Assembly: GCF_000003815.2 (NCBI RefSeq)
Contig: NC_049985.1
Coordinates: 1,910,543 to 1,974,542, forward strand
DNA length: 64,000 nucleotides
Origin: Branchiostoma floridae
Taxonomy: Eukaryota; Chordata; Leptocardii; Amphioxiformes; Branchiostomatidae
Direction: 5' to 3'
Part shown: in pieces, positions 10,323 through 23,231 of the stretch
Layout: each line of letters starts with the position of its first letter
How positions within the stretch are numbered: position 1 is the stretch's first letter
Position numbers and translations under genes: made by a program
The notes under the pieces: generated by a model
Told to the model about the DNA's origin: nothing
What the model saw: only the letters and a program-made list of their open reading frames with translations
Database searches by the model: none

Positions 10323-11007
10323 CAGTACAATAATCCCTCTGCCTACAACTGTCTACTTGTTGGGCAGACAAAAATATTTCTTCATCCATCCAAAAAATTG
10401 AACTTTTAAAATTAGGACATTAGAACTATTCTTTTGGAAGTGTAAAATTACAAATTCTATACAGTTCATCCTCTGTTGACAGGTGACACCAAGATTGCTA
10501 CAAAGAACTGTCCAGCATGACAGAGTGGAGCTCAAATAAAACAACGAAAATCAACAAAATTGACTGCCAAATTCTAGCTGAATCAAATTTTGCCTTTTCC
10601 TTTGCAATGCCCCAACCAACTGTCATGATTTCTAAAGTCTGAGATAGACATACATGTACCCTCAAGAAGTGGGACAGACAAAAAAATGAAAGCTGGAGAC
10701 AGCCCTGCAGTTAGCGATAACAAAAATGACCTCGTAAGTTGCTTTCTTGTATGTTGTTAAAGGTTAGACATGCTTAATCACAATCACGATCTCCTCATGT
10801 CTGAGGGCAGAAGACAACTTTGTAATACGGTATGGTCATACAAGTCAAATGAGGCAAGAGGTTCAAGTCAAACATTGGTATTGAGATCAAAGAACTGTAA
10901 ACCAGTTCAGTCCAGTTTATTCTCAGAAAATTGACACCAGGTTCTCCACAAGTTTCCACCAAGCAAGACAGAGCAAAATTATTCTTCTGAGCATCTTGAA
11001 TACGCAC

Positions 11008-11131
11008 CTTTTGTTGAAAGAATGAAGAATGGAAATGTAGCGTTGTCCCCGACACGGCCTCCAATCGCAGGCTTTCTTTTCGGCTGGGGTTGATTACAAC
11101 AACTTTTTCCAGTTTGGGGATTCCGACAGGC
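11008..11131 (-). CDS. TMEM131: TMEM131 family, internal exon A
   Basis: First recognisable exon of a TMEM131/TMEM131L orthologue. The minus strand reads a pyrimidine-rich TTTTCTCCAG acceptor, 124 nt of open frame, then an AAAAG|GTGCGTA donor. The first base completes a codon, so the upstream exon must end with two bases of a codon (CA if the residue is Gln, as in the human protein). The next 41 codons begin PVGIPKLEKVVVINPS and end HFHSSFFQQK, closely matching the start of the PapD-like domain of human TMEM131 as I recall it. The family is known as type I ER membrane proteins whose N-terminal PapD-like domain binds procollagen C-propeptides and whose cytosolic tail recruits TRAPP for secretion. 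The exon ends in phase 0 and joins exon B in frame. Upstream exons were not found. Confidence 0.9.
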
Positions 11132-13040
11132 CTGGAGAAAAGAAAAAGAACAAACAGGTAAGCTGTGTCATTCTTTCAAGTTTTCTTTAAACTTTTCCTT
11201 CAATAGGGAAATAGGGAAAGAAACAAAGCTCTAAAACATTTAACATCAATGTCTATAACTGGACAAGAAAAGATTATTTTTTAACATTTTGAGTGACATC
11301 CATCACTCTTCTTCTGTAATCTCCATATCTTATCCAGTGGTAGTGAATGTTTTACCTGGATGTCTAACCTTCATCAATGTATCTGAACAATTAAATCCTT
11401 CAAATTTCATATTTCCAAGACCTTCACTAATAAAACATGACCACAATCCCTCTGTTTCTGTTTCAATGTCCCTGCATCTCAAGAAAGCAGATGCAGAGAC
11501 ATTGTATTAATAATAATGATGACATATTTCAATGCTAAAATCTCTTTGATACATTCACATATGCTAGCTATATATAGAACACAAACTGTTTGCAAATACA
11601 GGCCTAATTATATGGAACAATGGATTATACTTTTATTAGGATATCAAATAAGCAACATACACTTGTACTAAGAGCTACTTTGGTTTTATATGTACATACT
11701 TACAACGTTAACATATGGTCTGTTAATTACAATAGATAGCCATTGGTCATATCCATGTCCAGTATTTAGGTTAGACAGTCGCCAACTATAGAATCAAATT
11801 AGGCTCTGGCACAAAATCTTATTATCAAAGTCCTCCTCCTGCAAATCAATAAAAACTGATCACAATACCCTAACCATGCAGTTACACCTAATCTAATTCC
11901 AATCCTTTCATCCAACTTGGGCAAATTGCTACAATAATTGGCCCATTATCATTATACCATTTAACAACAAAGGGACAATCAGGATGGAAGGGGACCCAAT
12001 AAAGGCACAATCAGAGAAGAAAGGAAGCGTACCAGGAGCCATTTGGATTCAATAGCCCATGTAATAGTCATGGATTCGCTGAATAGATTATAAAGAGTGG
12101 ATGTGTGGGTGTGTTTGATTGTACTCCTTTGTCTGGCAGTATAGAAACAAGCCCACAAAAGGCAAAGGATTGACCCATCAAAGGTTTTCACAGACTTGCT
12201 TGTGATATTCTTATTATAGTCTACAATGTACAAAGCACTGCAATAAAGTAACAAATGGAAATTAAGCATCATTCCCACGGCTGGATTTTGGCTATTTTCA
12301 TACCTCTCTATCAAACTTACAACAAAAGTGCAACTCCAAATTGTTACCACGTTGTGAACTGTATTTTACTCAATTCGGCAAAAAAGTACAGTTGTCAATA
12401 AAGGACCTCATTTATTCATTACAATACAATATTGGCTACAATAACAAAATGAATAGGCCAACAGTTGTCCTCAGCCTCCAAGGCCTACAACGAGTAGTCG
12501 ATAATAATTAAAAGGGATTCTAATAAATGAGCCTAAATTTTACTTAAGACAGTTTAAAATCATCCCGAAGGAGAGGATGGTGACTGGGATCCCGTAAACT
12601 GGTTTAACCACCAAAGTTGTTTGGCTGCAGGAGTTCCAAGACCCGAGAAATAGGTTTTACTCCCTATTAGAGACACAGTTCTGCAGCTCAGGAGACTTTC
12701 ACCATGTCACCTTCACACAGAAATCTGCCGTGCTAAGGTGAAACAAGGCCAAAAAGGTCACTGCCATGATAATTTACTTGCCAAAAACTTTTTCCTGAAC
12801 TTTCATGCCTCTAATGTCGGTCAAAAGATTACAGAATGTCATGTACGTTTGTATGTTCAATTTCTAAGGTAATCTTTGCTTGATGACTTCTGCCTAAACC
12901 TTGCAATTGAAGTACACTGTAATGAAAGTATAATCTGTGTAGCATTACGGAGGTACTACTGAGTTGTCGTGCATGGAACTTTGACTTTGTGTAACCGCCA
13001 TACATCAAAAGAAGCTACCGGTACAACCCAAATTGATGTC
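11132..13040. other. No gene recognised; one repeat end
   Basis: A fragment of the hammerhead-associated repeat family (TTACCTGGATGTCTAACCTT near 11353-11372) is present. The rest is AT-rich unique sequence. The upstream TMEM131 exon expected here was searched for by donor phase and the conserved motif, without success. Confidence 0.45.
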
Positions 13041-13047
13041 CTTTTAT

Positions 13048-13180
13048 GTAAGTCACCGACAAAAGATAGACTGCGAATGCTATCTGAAACGTCTGACCAT
13101 CTGCAAACTGTATCCAATTGCTTGAGTCACCTTTGCATAGTGTGTCTTATTACCTGGATGTCTAACCTTGATATCCATTC
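13048..13180 (+). ncRNA. Hammerhead-like repeat, copy b (decayed)
   Basis: AGTCA + CCGACAA + stem II (AGATAG / CTATCT, loop ~10 nt) + GAAACGTC + TGACC. GAAAC and the stems are kept, but the CUGANGA box has two changes. Downstream family text runs to TTACCTGGATGTCTAACCTT at ~13170. Confidence 0.55.
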
Positions 13181-14570
13181 ATACTCTAATACTATGCATT
13201 TGTATTGGAAACTACCGTTAACATACATTAAGTTGACCGTGTGACTAGTAATTCGGGTAATTTTCACTTTGGAGCTTCTGCAAAAAGCTAATCAAGTCAT
13301 TATGGGTACAAGACGTGCACCGTTCTAATGCATCAAAAAGGTGAAGAAATGACTTTAATGGGCCACTTACATCACTTTCCTTTGACTCTGCTGTGCAACG
13401 ATTCAAGTTAAACGCAGACATCCATCAAATTGACTTGATGTGTAGCAGATTTGCTATATTTGGCTTATCCTTACTTGCAGGTTACCATTGTAGTGTACTT
13501 CCACACCCGTTCAGCTCCAGCTCGGACATGTTGTAAGGGATTACATTATCATTTGAAATGGTGACATAAAGCCAGCACTCTCATATATGAGGGAGATTCA
13601 GGCATAAGCCTCAAGCGTTAAACCTCAGTCTGCAACGTTAATAAACCCAACACACTTATCAAGAAAAGTAGGGTTGACCTGGTATACTTGGCTAACACAA
13701 ACGAGCCAAAGCATAGCCGTATTGCAATACTAGCCGACGAAAAAGTGTCATGCTTTGTCCTCAGTTTGAGGTTCAACCAATTTACCTATTCCAAGGGTAT
13801 TTCAGGTCTAGCTCAACATGTCCACAGCTGATAACATTTGCTTTCATGTGCACAAGGAGGAAAAATTGTTAGGAAAATTCAGTCGAAGGTGTGCTAACAT
13901 TTCAATTTCCTAACAGCAATTTTGTTCAACAGTTGATTTGTTATGGGAATTTGTTTTCATGCATATGGTCACAGACCTTACGGTCATGGACCTTGTGGAG
14001 AAAGGAAGAAAACAAGAAAGGCAAAATTTTCATGAAGATGCAGAATGTTTTCCCTGTAGCCTTTTGCCAAGCTACTCACACACAAAACTATACCAATAGG
14101 TATTAGTATTGTGTGCCAGTAAAGAGCCTTATGCTCAGTCGCCTCAGTGGACTCGAAGCAATTTGAAAACGTCGTCACAGAAACTAAACTTCTCTTGATG
14201 CTAAATGCTCAGGGAACACCGACCTGGTTTCACCTTCAGGTGCAATTAACACAGATGATGACTCAGCTGTTTTAACTACAGACATTCACCACTGGACTGT
14301 TATAATGGAATTTCAAAACTCTGCGTGCCAGTTGGGCAGGGGGTTACTCGAGTGCAGTCACGCCACAGGAAATAGACCGTCAAGGCAAAGGAGGAGCCCT
14401 GCGTATCGGACTTCCAAGCACTTGGGACCCGGTGCTTCCACCCCTGCAAGACAACATTAGCTGCTGTACCAAAACAACTGGAGTTAATGGACCTTGTCTT
14501 ACTTTGTCTTCACCTCCATTATATATCAATTCATTGCTACGGTATACAACCTACTGTTCAACAAGATCTC
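13181..14570. other. No feature seen
   Basis: Mostly unique sequence with no splice-bounded frame. 14330-14460 is GC-richer and repeat-free. Confidence 0.45.
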
Positions 14571-14576
14571 CTCATT

Positions 14577-14870
14577 GTCACTGACGAAAGATAATGGATA
14601 CTATTGTAAATGCAGAAAACGTTTGCGGCGGTTTTATCTTATTGCAGTTTTCACTGTGAAAAGGTGGACGCTTTACAACAAACTCATTATCACCACAAGC
14701 ATTTTTCCACTACAGTATATGACTCTACCATGAAGTCGAAACCACCGCGAACACTCCATTTTCTGCTGCTGCAACATCAAATCCCCCCGAACTTGAACAT
14801 ATTAATTTTACAGCATCTGAAACCATTTCCAAAAGCATATCCAGTTGCTTGATGAGTAACTGCTTTTTGG
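14577..14870 (+). ncRNA. Hammerhead-like repeat, copy c (split by a MITE)
   Basis: Left part 14577-14603: GTCA + CTGACGA (intact box) + AGATAATGGATAC + TA. Right part from 14816: TCTGAAAC, then CATTTCCAAAAGCATATCC of the family tail. The MITE lies in the 3' strand of stem II. The GTCTGAC after GAAAC is missing. Confidence 0.6.
14604..14813. mobile_element. MITE, CTGTAAATGCAG family, copy 1 (degenerate)
   Basis: About 210 bp. Starts TTGTAAATGCAGAAAACG after TA (14602-14603) and ends TTTTACAG before CA (a mutated TA). Interior GCGGCGGTTTTATC and ACTCCATTTTCTGCTGC match better copies at 18.3 and 37.1 kb. Confidence 0.8.
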
Positions 14871-15998
14871 CAGACCATCAAGACACGTGAAACGGACCGT
14901 AAAGAGGTGACTCGACCCCGTCGCTCCGAAAGTCCCCTGAGCCGATCAAGCCCTTGTAATCCTATTCCCCCTCGGCATGCAGTAATGGTAAGTAGGGAAG
15001 AATAATGGTACGTATGGGGAAATAATGGCAAGCATGGAGGGAGGCCAGCCATTTTCGTGATGCGAGGAATGACCCCATGAAAGTACTTACTTTCATACAG
15101 GGAGACTTTATAACTTGAGTAGGAGTGGAAGATATTACAGTTAAAACTGAAGCAAAAGTTTGCTGTACTCTAGTAGCTACTTTATGAGAAGAGTTTTCAT
15201 TCCACACAAATGAAATACAGTCACTGTAAAACTTATTCTGCAAGCACTAAAGGCACTGAGGAAAAATGGTTGGTGAGGACAGAGTATGAATCTTATCGAA
15301 ATTAATTTTATCCAAAATCTGGCCTCTCATTTTCAAAGACTGACATTCACTTTCACAATGATACGACAGTAACACGAAAATAGAAACCGATCATCCAAAT
15401 CCTTGTGAGTGATTGATTTGTTGATTCACTGATTGATTGATCGATTGAATTTGTCTAATGATAGATAACATTTACAAAACATGAAGTAATGTACATCACC
15501 GAGTGAGGCCATTGTTGCACGAGTCAGTGACTAATGTACACCCAGGTTCCTATTAATTAGCTCCTGGCAGGGGTCCCCTGTGGGACCTGCATTATCCTGG
15601 GTTCACCTCCAGAAAGCTCCCTGGGGCACCTAATGCTCATAACCTCCACAGTCCATACTATACATCACATCATTCTGCAGCTAGCGCAGGCCTGATGAGT
15701 TATGTCTGTTGGCTCTCGGACTTTGAAAAGTGCTGGACTAAAGAGCAGCCACTCACTTGGGCTAATGTCACATTTCCAAACAAGGGCCTGGCAGGGCTCT
15801 TTGTGGAAATGAAAAAAAGGAATGTATAAGTAAAAATATACAAAAAACAATGTGAGTGATTTCTTTATGTCTTCTGTTATTATGTCATGTGTCTTTTGTA
15901 CCACACTTTTTGTTCCCAAAAGCTGCCCAGCCGGGCCCCTAGTTTGGAAATTGCGATAGGCCTCACCAGGGGTTGCATCCTTCCAAGCAACTTTCATG
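14871..15998. other. No feature seen
   Basis: Contains a short (TTGA)n-like run at 15411-15450. No supported exon. Confidence 0.45.
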
Positions 15999-17600
15999 AC
16001 TTACAAAAATTCAAGTTAGAGTATGTTACCATTTACTATACGCTTCCAGCAATCAATACTTTGAAATGAAAACACATGTTATGGGACTGTAATCTAGCCA
16101 AAAATGTCACAGCAAAGTGTAGTAAGTAGATTTAAGTGTCCTGTTGATTTGTGGTCTCCGTGGTAACTACGCTTCCGACCAAACTTTTGTTTTAACCTAC
16201 TACATGTAGTTCGCCACATAAATCATCTACATTTCACAGTCAGCATGTTCTCAATGAGTCAAGTTCTATAATTCCAGACACCCCGTGTGACACAGTTACC
16301 ACGCTGAGTGCATCTCACCCAGCATGTAACAAAATTAATGCTGTAATGCTCCCCAAATGTCTTGAACCTTGTTACTTTTATAACTTACGAGAATCCAAGT
16401 TAGAGCATTCATTGTACTATACATTTCCAGCAATCAATACTTTGAAATGCAAAATCTAAAACACATGTTATGGGACTGTAATCTAGCCTAAAACGTCATA
16501 GCAAAATGTAGTAAGAAGATTTCGGTGTCCTGTTGATTTGTGGTGTCCGTGGCAGCTAAAATTCCAACCAAACTTTTGTTTTAACCTTAACTGGTTCCCT
16601 ACATAAATCATCTTCATTTCACAGCCAGCATGTACTCCATGAGTCAAGATCTATAATTCCAGACATGCCGTGTAACACAGTTACCACGCTGAGCGCATTT
16701 CATCCAGCATTCAGCGGTAACCGCATCTACCGAAATTAATACTGCAATGCTTCCCAAATGTCTTGAACCAAGAAACTTTTATAACTTACGAGGATCCGAG
16801 AGTATTCATTGTACTATACACTTCCAGCAATCAATACTTTAAAATGCAACATCTAAAACACATGTTATGGGACTGTAATCTAGCCCTAAACCTCATGGCA
16901 AAGCGTAGTAAAGTAGATTTATGTGTCCTGTTGACTTGTGGTCTCTATGGTGACTACGATTTCATCATCGTCATCGTCACGGGCGGCTTGCGCGGACCAG
17001 GTCCACTCTTTTTCTCCAGACTGATCTGTCCGCCATACGATTTCAACCAAACTTTTGTTTTAACCTACTAGTACCACACATAAATCTTCTACATTTCACA
17101 GCCAGCATGTACTCCATTAGTCAAGATCTATAATTCCAGACACCCTGTGTAACACAGTTACCATGCTGAGCGCATCTCATCCAGCATGTAACAAAATTAA
17201 TGCTGAAATGCTCCCCAAATGTCTTAAACCTTGCAAATTTTATAACTTACGAGAATCCAAGAGTATTCATTGTTACAGTACTATACACTTCCAGCTAAAC
17301 ACATCTTATGGGACTGTAATCTGAGCCTGAAATGTCACAGCAAAGTGTAGTAAGTAGATTTATGTGTTCTGTTGATTTGTGTTGTCCATGGCAACTACGA
17401 TTTCAACGAAACTTTTGTTTTAACCTACTGGTTCCCAACATAAATCATAGACAGCATGTACTCAAAGAGTCAAGATCTATAATTCCAGACACCCCGTGTA
17501 ACACAGTTACCACGCTGGGCGCATCTCATCCAGCATTCAGCGCTAACCGCATCTACCAAAATTAATATTGCAACGCTCCCCAAATGTCTTGAACCTTTTA
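15999..17600. repeat. ~390-440-bp tandem repeat, four copies
   Basis: TATGGGACTGTAATCT recurs at about 16079, 16469, 16866 and 17307. Each unit also holds ACTTACGAGAATCCAAG, CCAGCAATCAATACTTT, CCAAACTTTTGTTTTAACCT and CAGTTACCACGCTGAG. The third unit carries a 72-bp retrotransposon insertion. Confidence 0.95.
16965..17036 (-). mobile_element. 72-bp truncated RTE-type insertion
   Basis: Flanked by the 9-bp duplication ACGATTTCA (16956-16964, 17037-17045). Sequence TCATCATCGTCATCGTCACG then GCGGACCAGGTCCACTC resembles the 3' end of the fragment at 8143-8210, in the same minus orientation. Other units of the tandem array show the empty site. Confidence 0.85.
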
Positions 17601-18310
17601 GGAACGAGCATGTTGAACATGAGATCTATATCTTAAGAAACTTGTGTCTGGCCTTCTTCAGGACCCTTGGGAGAGAAAAGCTGTCTCAACATGTGCCCAG
17701 GTGACGAGAAGTCATTATGACTCATGGGTAAGCACATAACTCCCTAGAGATGTTCATCTTTTGAGTAAAACTTGATAATATCAAAAGTCCAGGGTCAAAC
17801 TGATTTGGCAGCTCAAGTGTATAAATCTTACTGGTTATAGCAGGGAATGAGGAAATTACTTATAGATTTTAAGCTGCTGCATATCTGTAAAAGTTTAAAG
17901 CCTATAAGTTAGTAAGATGCCATGATATTGACAAAAATAACTTCTCTATTGCTGAAAACTTTCTGCACTTTCAATGTTTGAAAACTGATTTTAAAACTCT
18001 AAACTTCTATTGGACTTTGCTCCAGCCATAGACCTATACACAGACTTTCTATCACAAGTGACTTTAGACATCTCCAAATGGGCTTGAATCCTATACATTT
18101 ATTACCAACTGTAAGAGAGGTATCGACCACATGGTATATATGACACCAGCTATCAGCTGATATAGAAAGAGTCGAGGACTTGGGAAAAAACAGTCTTACA
18201 AGACTTAGGGGAGTTGGGTTTCACCTGGGATGGAGGAAGCAAATACATAATCTAGATAGAAGAAAGCAGCAGGCTTTAGTGGCACGCGTTGACGCCAGCT
18301 AGAATTCGGT
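17601..18310. other. No feature seen
   Basis: AT-rich spacer between two tandem arrays. Confidence 0.45.
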
Positions 18311-19700
18311 GGAGATCAGATGACACACGTACATATTACTGTAAATGCAGAAATGTTTGCGGTGGATTAATGTTCGCGGTTTTCGCGGCGGGCGTTTCAC
18401 CGCAAATTTAAAACCAACGCGAACATTTTTCCATAACAGTAAGAGACTATAGTGCATGGTGCTACCGCGAAATTAAAACCACCGCGAAAAGTCCATTTTC
18501 CCGCTACCGCAAAATTAAATCCATGCGAACTTAAATGCATTTACAGTATACAGACCTCCCAGGTTGAAACTCTAATCAGCAACTTCGGGACAACATTTGC
18601 ACATGTAATGAGGTTCCCACTTCCAGTAATGAAATATGTGAAACCCATCTCAAACCAAACCAAGCTTAACGTCCCACGTGCAAGCCATCCACCTTTACGA
18701 CCAACATGCCAGTAACACAACAGGAACTCCTACAAGACAGATCAGATGACACACGTTATGTACAAGCATAGACAAGTATACAGGCCTCACTTGGGAACAC
18801 CTACAGGAGAGATCTATATGTACATGCATAGACAAGTATACAGGCCTCACTGGCTGAAACTCTAACCAGCAACTTTGGGACAACATTTGCACATGTAACG
18901 AGTTCCCACTTCCAGTAATGAAATATGTGAAACCCATCTCAAAGCAAACCAAGCTTAACGTCCCACGTGCAAGCCATCTACTTTTACAACCAACATGCCA
19001 GTAACACAACAGGAACTCCTACAGGAGAGATCAGACGACACACGTTATGTACATACATTGTATAAAGACCTCACTGGCTGGAACTCTAACCAGCAACTTC
19101 GCAACAACATTTGCACTTGTAATGAGGTTCCCACTTCCAGTAATGAAATATCTGAAATGCATCTCAAACCAAACCAAGCTTAACGTCCCACGTGCAAGCC
19201 ATCCACTTTTACGACCAACATGCCAGTAACACAACGGGAACTCCTACAAGAGAGATCAGACAACACACGTCATGTACATACATAGTATAAAGACCTCGCT
19301 GGCTGGAACTCTAATCTATAACTTCAGGACAACATTTGCACTTGTAATGAGGTTCCCACTTCCAGTAATGAAATATGTGAAACCCATCTCGAACCAAACC
19401 AAGCTTAATGTTCCACGTGCAAGCCATCCACTTTTACGACCAACATGCCAGTAACACAACAGGAACTCCTACAAGAAAGATCAGATGACACACCTTATGT
19501 ACAGGCATACACAAGACTAAGTACAGGCCTCACTGGCTAGAACTCTAACCAGCAACTTTGCAACAACATTTGCACATGTAATGAGTTCCCACTTCCAGTA
19601 ATGAAATATCTGAAATGCATCTCAAACCAAACCAAGCTTAACGTCCCACGTGCAAGCCATCCACTTTTACGACCAACATGCCAGCAACACAATGGCAACT
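18311..19700. repeat. ~225-bp tandem repeat, five copies
   Basis: AAGCTTAACGTCCCACGTGC recurs at about 18662, 18951, 19176, 19401 (one change) and 19634. Units share GATCAGATGACACACG, ACATTTGCACATGTAATGAG and CCACTTCCAGTAATGAAATA. The second interval is longer (289) through a short internal duplication. The first unit is split by a MITE. Confidence 0.95.
18339..18546. mobile_element. MITE, CTGTAAATGCAG family, copy 2 (best preserved)
   Basis: A 208-bp element with TA at 18337-18338 and 18547-18548. Left end CTGTAAATGCAGAAATG; right end ATGCATTTACAG. GC-rich core with TTCGCGG and CCGCGAA in opposite orientation. TA duplication suggests a Tc1/mariner-type source. Confidence 0.93.
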
Positions 19701-19888
19701 CCTACAGGACGATAATCTCATTTCAACCCCACACGCCGATAAGTAATCACATCACCCAGCCATCCGTCTCAATCAACAAGTTTCAGCGTCAAGAACTGCA
19801 TTTCCCCACAGAACAACTCCGAGGAAATCAAGGGATGTGTACTCGTGCCGCCCCATCGAGCAGGTACATGTGCAAATGTGTGCTCAGC

Positions 19889-21370
19889 AAGTTGTAGCAT
19901 GAAGTGCACTCATTTTCTCTTTTAGTGGCACTGGCTAGGGAGTTGCAGAGATCACGTGACCTGACAACAGTGCTGACTGTCAAACTGGTGTGCTGGATAG
20001 GCTCAACGTCATTTTAAACCAGGAAAGAACGGGAGGAAAAAACCTGGTGGTGATATTAATGAGATTAATTAAAAGCTCCTTTCATTACTTCTTCACTTCT
20101 TCTTTCATTAATTATTCTTTCATTACAAACTTCTCACATGTCAAGTACCATCTACGATCTTAGAAGGTTTGAGAATTCATCTTCCACATCACTTTGTCAA
20201 GCTAGTGCAAGACTCTCCATCGCTCCCTAAAATCCTCCATAGATATAAGAAGGTCTTCAAAAGTGTAGCATGCACATCCTTGCACAGCTGCTCAGCAAGA
20301 AACTCCAAGATGAGACCTCCGGGTTGACAAAGAGACAGAGTTCGTCTTGAAAGCTTCCCCAAGCTAATTGAACTTTAGTTGTGTGTATGTGTTTAAATCT
20401 TTGTCAAAAGTTGTAGCATGAAGTGCACTCATTTTCCCTTTAAGTGGAACTGGCTAGGGAGTTGCTGAGCTCACGTGATCTGACAACTGTGCTGACTGTC
20501 AAACTGGTGTGCTGGATAGGCTCACAGCCTTTTCAAGCCACAAAAAAAAAACAGAATTCTTTATCAAAACAACATACATTACTTTGTATGTCACTGGAAT
20601 GAAGATTCTGAAAGTTTGAGGGAAATGGTAGTGGCTGGAAAGTTGCTGAGATCGTGTGAACTGACAACTGGTGCTCTGGTTAGACTCACAGCCTTTTCAT
20701 GCCGGGAAGGTACCAAAGGAACAACCTGGTTGTGAAAGTAATGAGATTAATGAAAAGCTGCTTTCATCATCATGACTTTCATCAAACTTCTTAGAGGTCA
20801 AGTACAGGGTTCTTACCAGCACAGTTGAGGGTAGGGGGTCGCTATATTTTACGATTTGTATCAGCTATGCTGTACAGGTGACTTCTATCAACTACCCTGT
20901 AATTTGTATCAACTACAATGTGATTTGTATCAACTATGCTGTGATTTGCATCAACTAAGCTGTGATTTGTATCAACTATGCTGTGATTTTTAACAACTAT
21001 GTTGTGATTTGTATCAACTATGCTGTGATTTGTATCAACTGTGATGTGATTTTGGCCTCATTCAGCATAGGGGGCTCTTCTGTAGTTTTGTGACAAAGGT
21101 AAAAAAAATGTTGGCTTTATTTCATGAAATTTAGCCCCCAAATGTGGAGGATAGTGGAAAAGTTCAGCATGCATCTTCACACAGTTGTTGAATGTATGTT
21201 GTGCATGGTTAGGAATTCATTATCAAAACAGCATATATGTAACATTATGTGACTGGAATAAAGATTCTGAAAGTTGGAGGGAAACATACACTTTTATATG
21301 TGGCATTCAATTATGGCCAAGTGACAGGCTGCTAGACATAAGATCGAAAAGTCAAGGCTTTGATTCATGA
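19889..21370. repeat. Degenerate local duplications
   Basis: GTTGTAGCATGAAGTGCACT plus GACTGTCAAACTGGTGTGCT occur near 19890 and 20410, with a weaker copy near 20630. A second motif (ATTCTGAAAGTT, GAGGGAAA) repeats near 20605 and 21265. Confidence 0.8.
20849..21055. repeat. 21-bp minisatellite, ~9 copies
   Basis: Unit TGTGATTTGTATCAACTATGC, with point changes between copies. The unit length is a multiple of three but no long frame is maintained. Confidence 0.95.
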
Positions 21371-21796
21371 CATTTTACCCTTGGAAAAGTAATTTACAAA
21401 ACTTTCTTCACTCCATCCAGGTGTAAAATGTGTAAAAATGGGTATCTTACTTTGGTTGGACAGATAACAGGCAGTGGATGGGGAGGGTTGGGCTCTGCCT
21501 TTCAATACCGTGCCATATAGACACAGTGGAACACAACCCACTGTCCCTACATCCCCCTAAAAGCCATGGGACTACATTTACCTTTACCTACCATTTATAA
21601 AAACAATCCTGTACTTGAAGCAAATATATGGCTTCTCCCATGGTGTGATGAAAGAGTGAAAATGGCATTCCAAACACATATTGACCGGTGTTATTTGGAA
21701 ATCCTGCTGCGTCCCATCCACAATTTTACATCACAGTGATTCTGCAGTGGGGTCACGGCATCCCTGTCATTACATGGGATCAATACTACTTCAGCA

Positions 21797-22055
21797 AACC
21801 TGTCACAAAGGTTTCCACACCGATACTTATTCCTGCCAGGTTATGTAAGAGACAAAAAAAAGCTTGGAGAGAGGAAGGTCATGTGAGAAGTCCATGGCCC
21901 CTAGCTTTAGAAATAAGTAAATTGTTCTGTTTGATAGTAGACATTTTGCCTGTCAGAAAGATTTCCGCACCAACACTTATTACTGCCAGGTTATGTAAGA
22001 GTCAAAAGAAGTTTGCAAAGAAAAAGGTCATGTGAGAAATCCATGGCCCCTAAAA
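21797..22055. repeat. Two-copy ~155-bp duplication
   Basis: TTATTCCTGCCAGGTTATG / TTATTACTGCCAGGTTATG and GGTCATGTGAGAAGTCCATG / GGTCATGTGAGAAATCCATG. Confidence 0.85.
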
Positions 22056-22607
22056 AATAAAGTTGGCATCCATCTGTCTCGGAAGACAATGCTAGACAGT
22101 TACTCGCTATCTGCTTGGCCTGCACATGACTTTTTAAGGTGTAGGAGGGGTGTGCACTTCCTTTTCCACCCTCTCGTCTACTGGCGCACTAAGTCCCACA
22201 GGGACAAGAACTGCATGCCACGTGTAAGACGGCCCCAGCAGATGCACGTTTCTTGTTTGGAGTTTGATATGTATGATGTAACTATGTATTTAATGCCTAA
22301 AATAGTACATATTCTGCTTCATAGTTTGAATTGATGAATTTGCGACCGTAAGACAAGTAGTCTCTGTAATACATGGGGCCTCCGGCACTAGCTTCATCAA
22401 ACACGACAGAACAATATAAAAGCTGAGATTTGTTAAGAAGAAAAATCCTACTTATACCAGGAACAGGCAGGTAATATTTGTACCTGTCCCTGCTCATCCT
22501 CACCTGCATCTATCAAAGCATGTGGTATTTAAGGTGGAGTCATGCCTGGCTGCGCTTCTTTCACATCTAATCCCTACCCTGCAGCTTTTTCTTCAGAAAC
22601 ATTTCTG

Positions 22608-22665
22608 ATGCTAGTTCACCTTTATCCGTGGGGTAACCTATATCTGTTGTTGCTAAAAGCCGTGA
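22608..22665. mobile_element. MITE, ATGCTAGTTCACC family, left-end fragment
   Basis: ATGCTAGTTCACCTTTATCC then GTGGGGTAACCTATATC, then similarity stops. No right end within 400 bp. Confidence 0.75.
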
Positions 22666-23069
22666 TCTCAAAACAACATTTTCCTAGGACTAGGAGGGTG
22701 ACATAGTTTGACCCAAACCATAGCTATGCAGTAAGGCATTGGTCGCTACAAGGCAACTGTAGTTTTAAAGACTTAAGGTCTGCAAAGTATACTACAGACT
22801 GCTATTTCCTTGACCCAGGTATCTTCAAGAGCCTTAAGCATCAACTATCTATCATCAGAAACATCTGGTCACTGGATAACAAAATTCTTTGTACACGATG
22901 TTGGTTGTTTAAAACACTTGGTTGTTTACAAAGAACATTTTATTATATGAAACATTTTCCTTTGTCTTTCAGACTTCAAAGTTTTACCAATATGTTCGGT
23001 TGTTATCTCAAATCCCCAAAGCTTGCAGTAGTTGTAAAAACTAAATAGGTCCAAGTTATATTGTCTAAT
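22666..23069. other. No feature seen
   Basis: AT-rich sequence without supported features. Confidence 0.4.
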
Positions 23070-23070
23070 T

Positions 23071-23231
23071 GTTAAGTTTTATAAGCTTTCAGAGTTCTTG
23101 TAATAGTTTTCCCACTTTGCTGAGTGAATTTAACTTTATAGCAACAAGAGTTAAGTTTTACAAGCTTTCGTAGTTCTTGTGATAGTTTCCCTCACTTTGC
23201 TGAGTGAAGTTAACTTTATAGCAACAAGAGT
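23071..23231. repeat. 80-bp tandem duplication
   Basis: Two copies of TTAAGTTTTAYAAGCTTTC..GCAACAAGAG, about 90% identical by eye. Confidence 0.9.
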
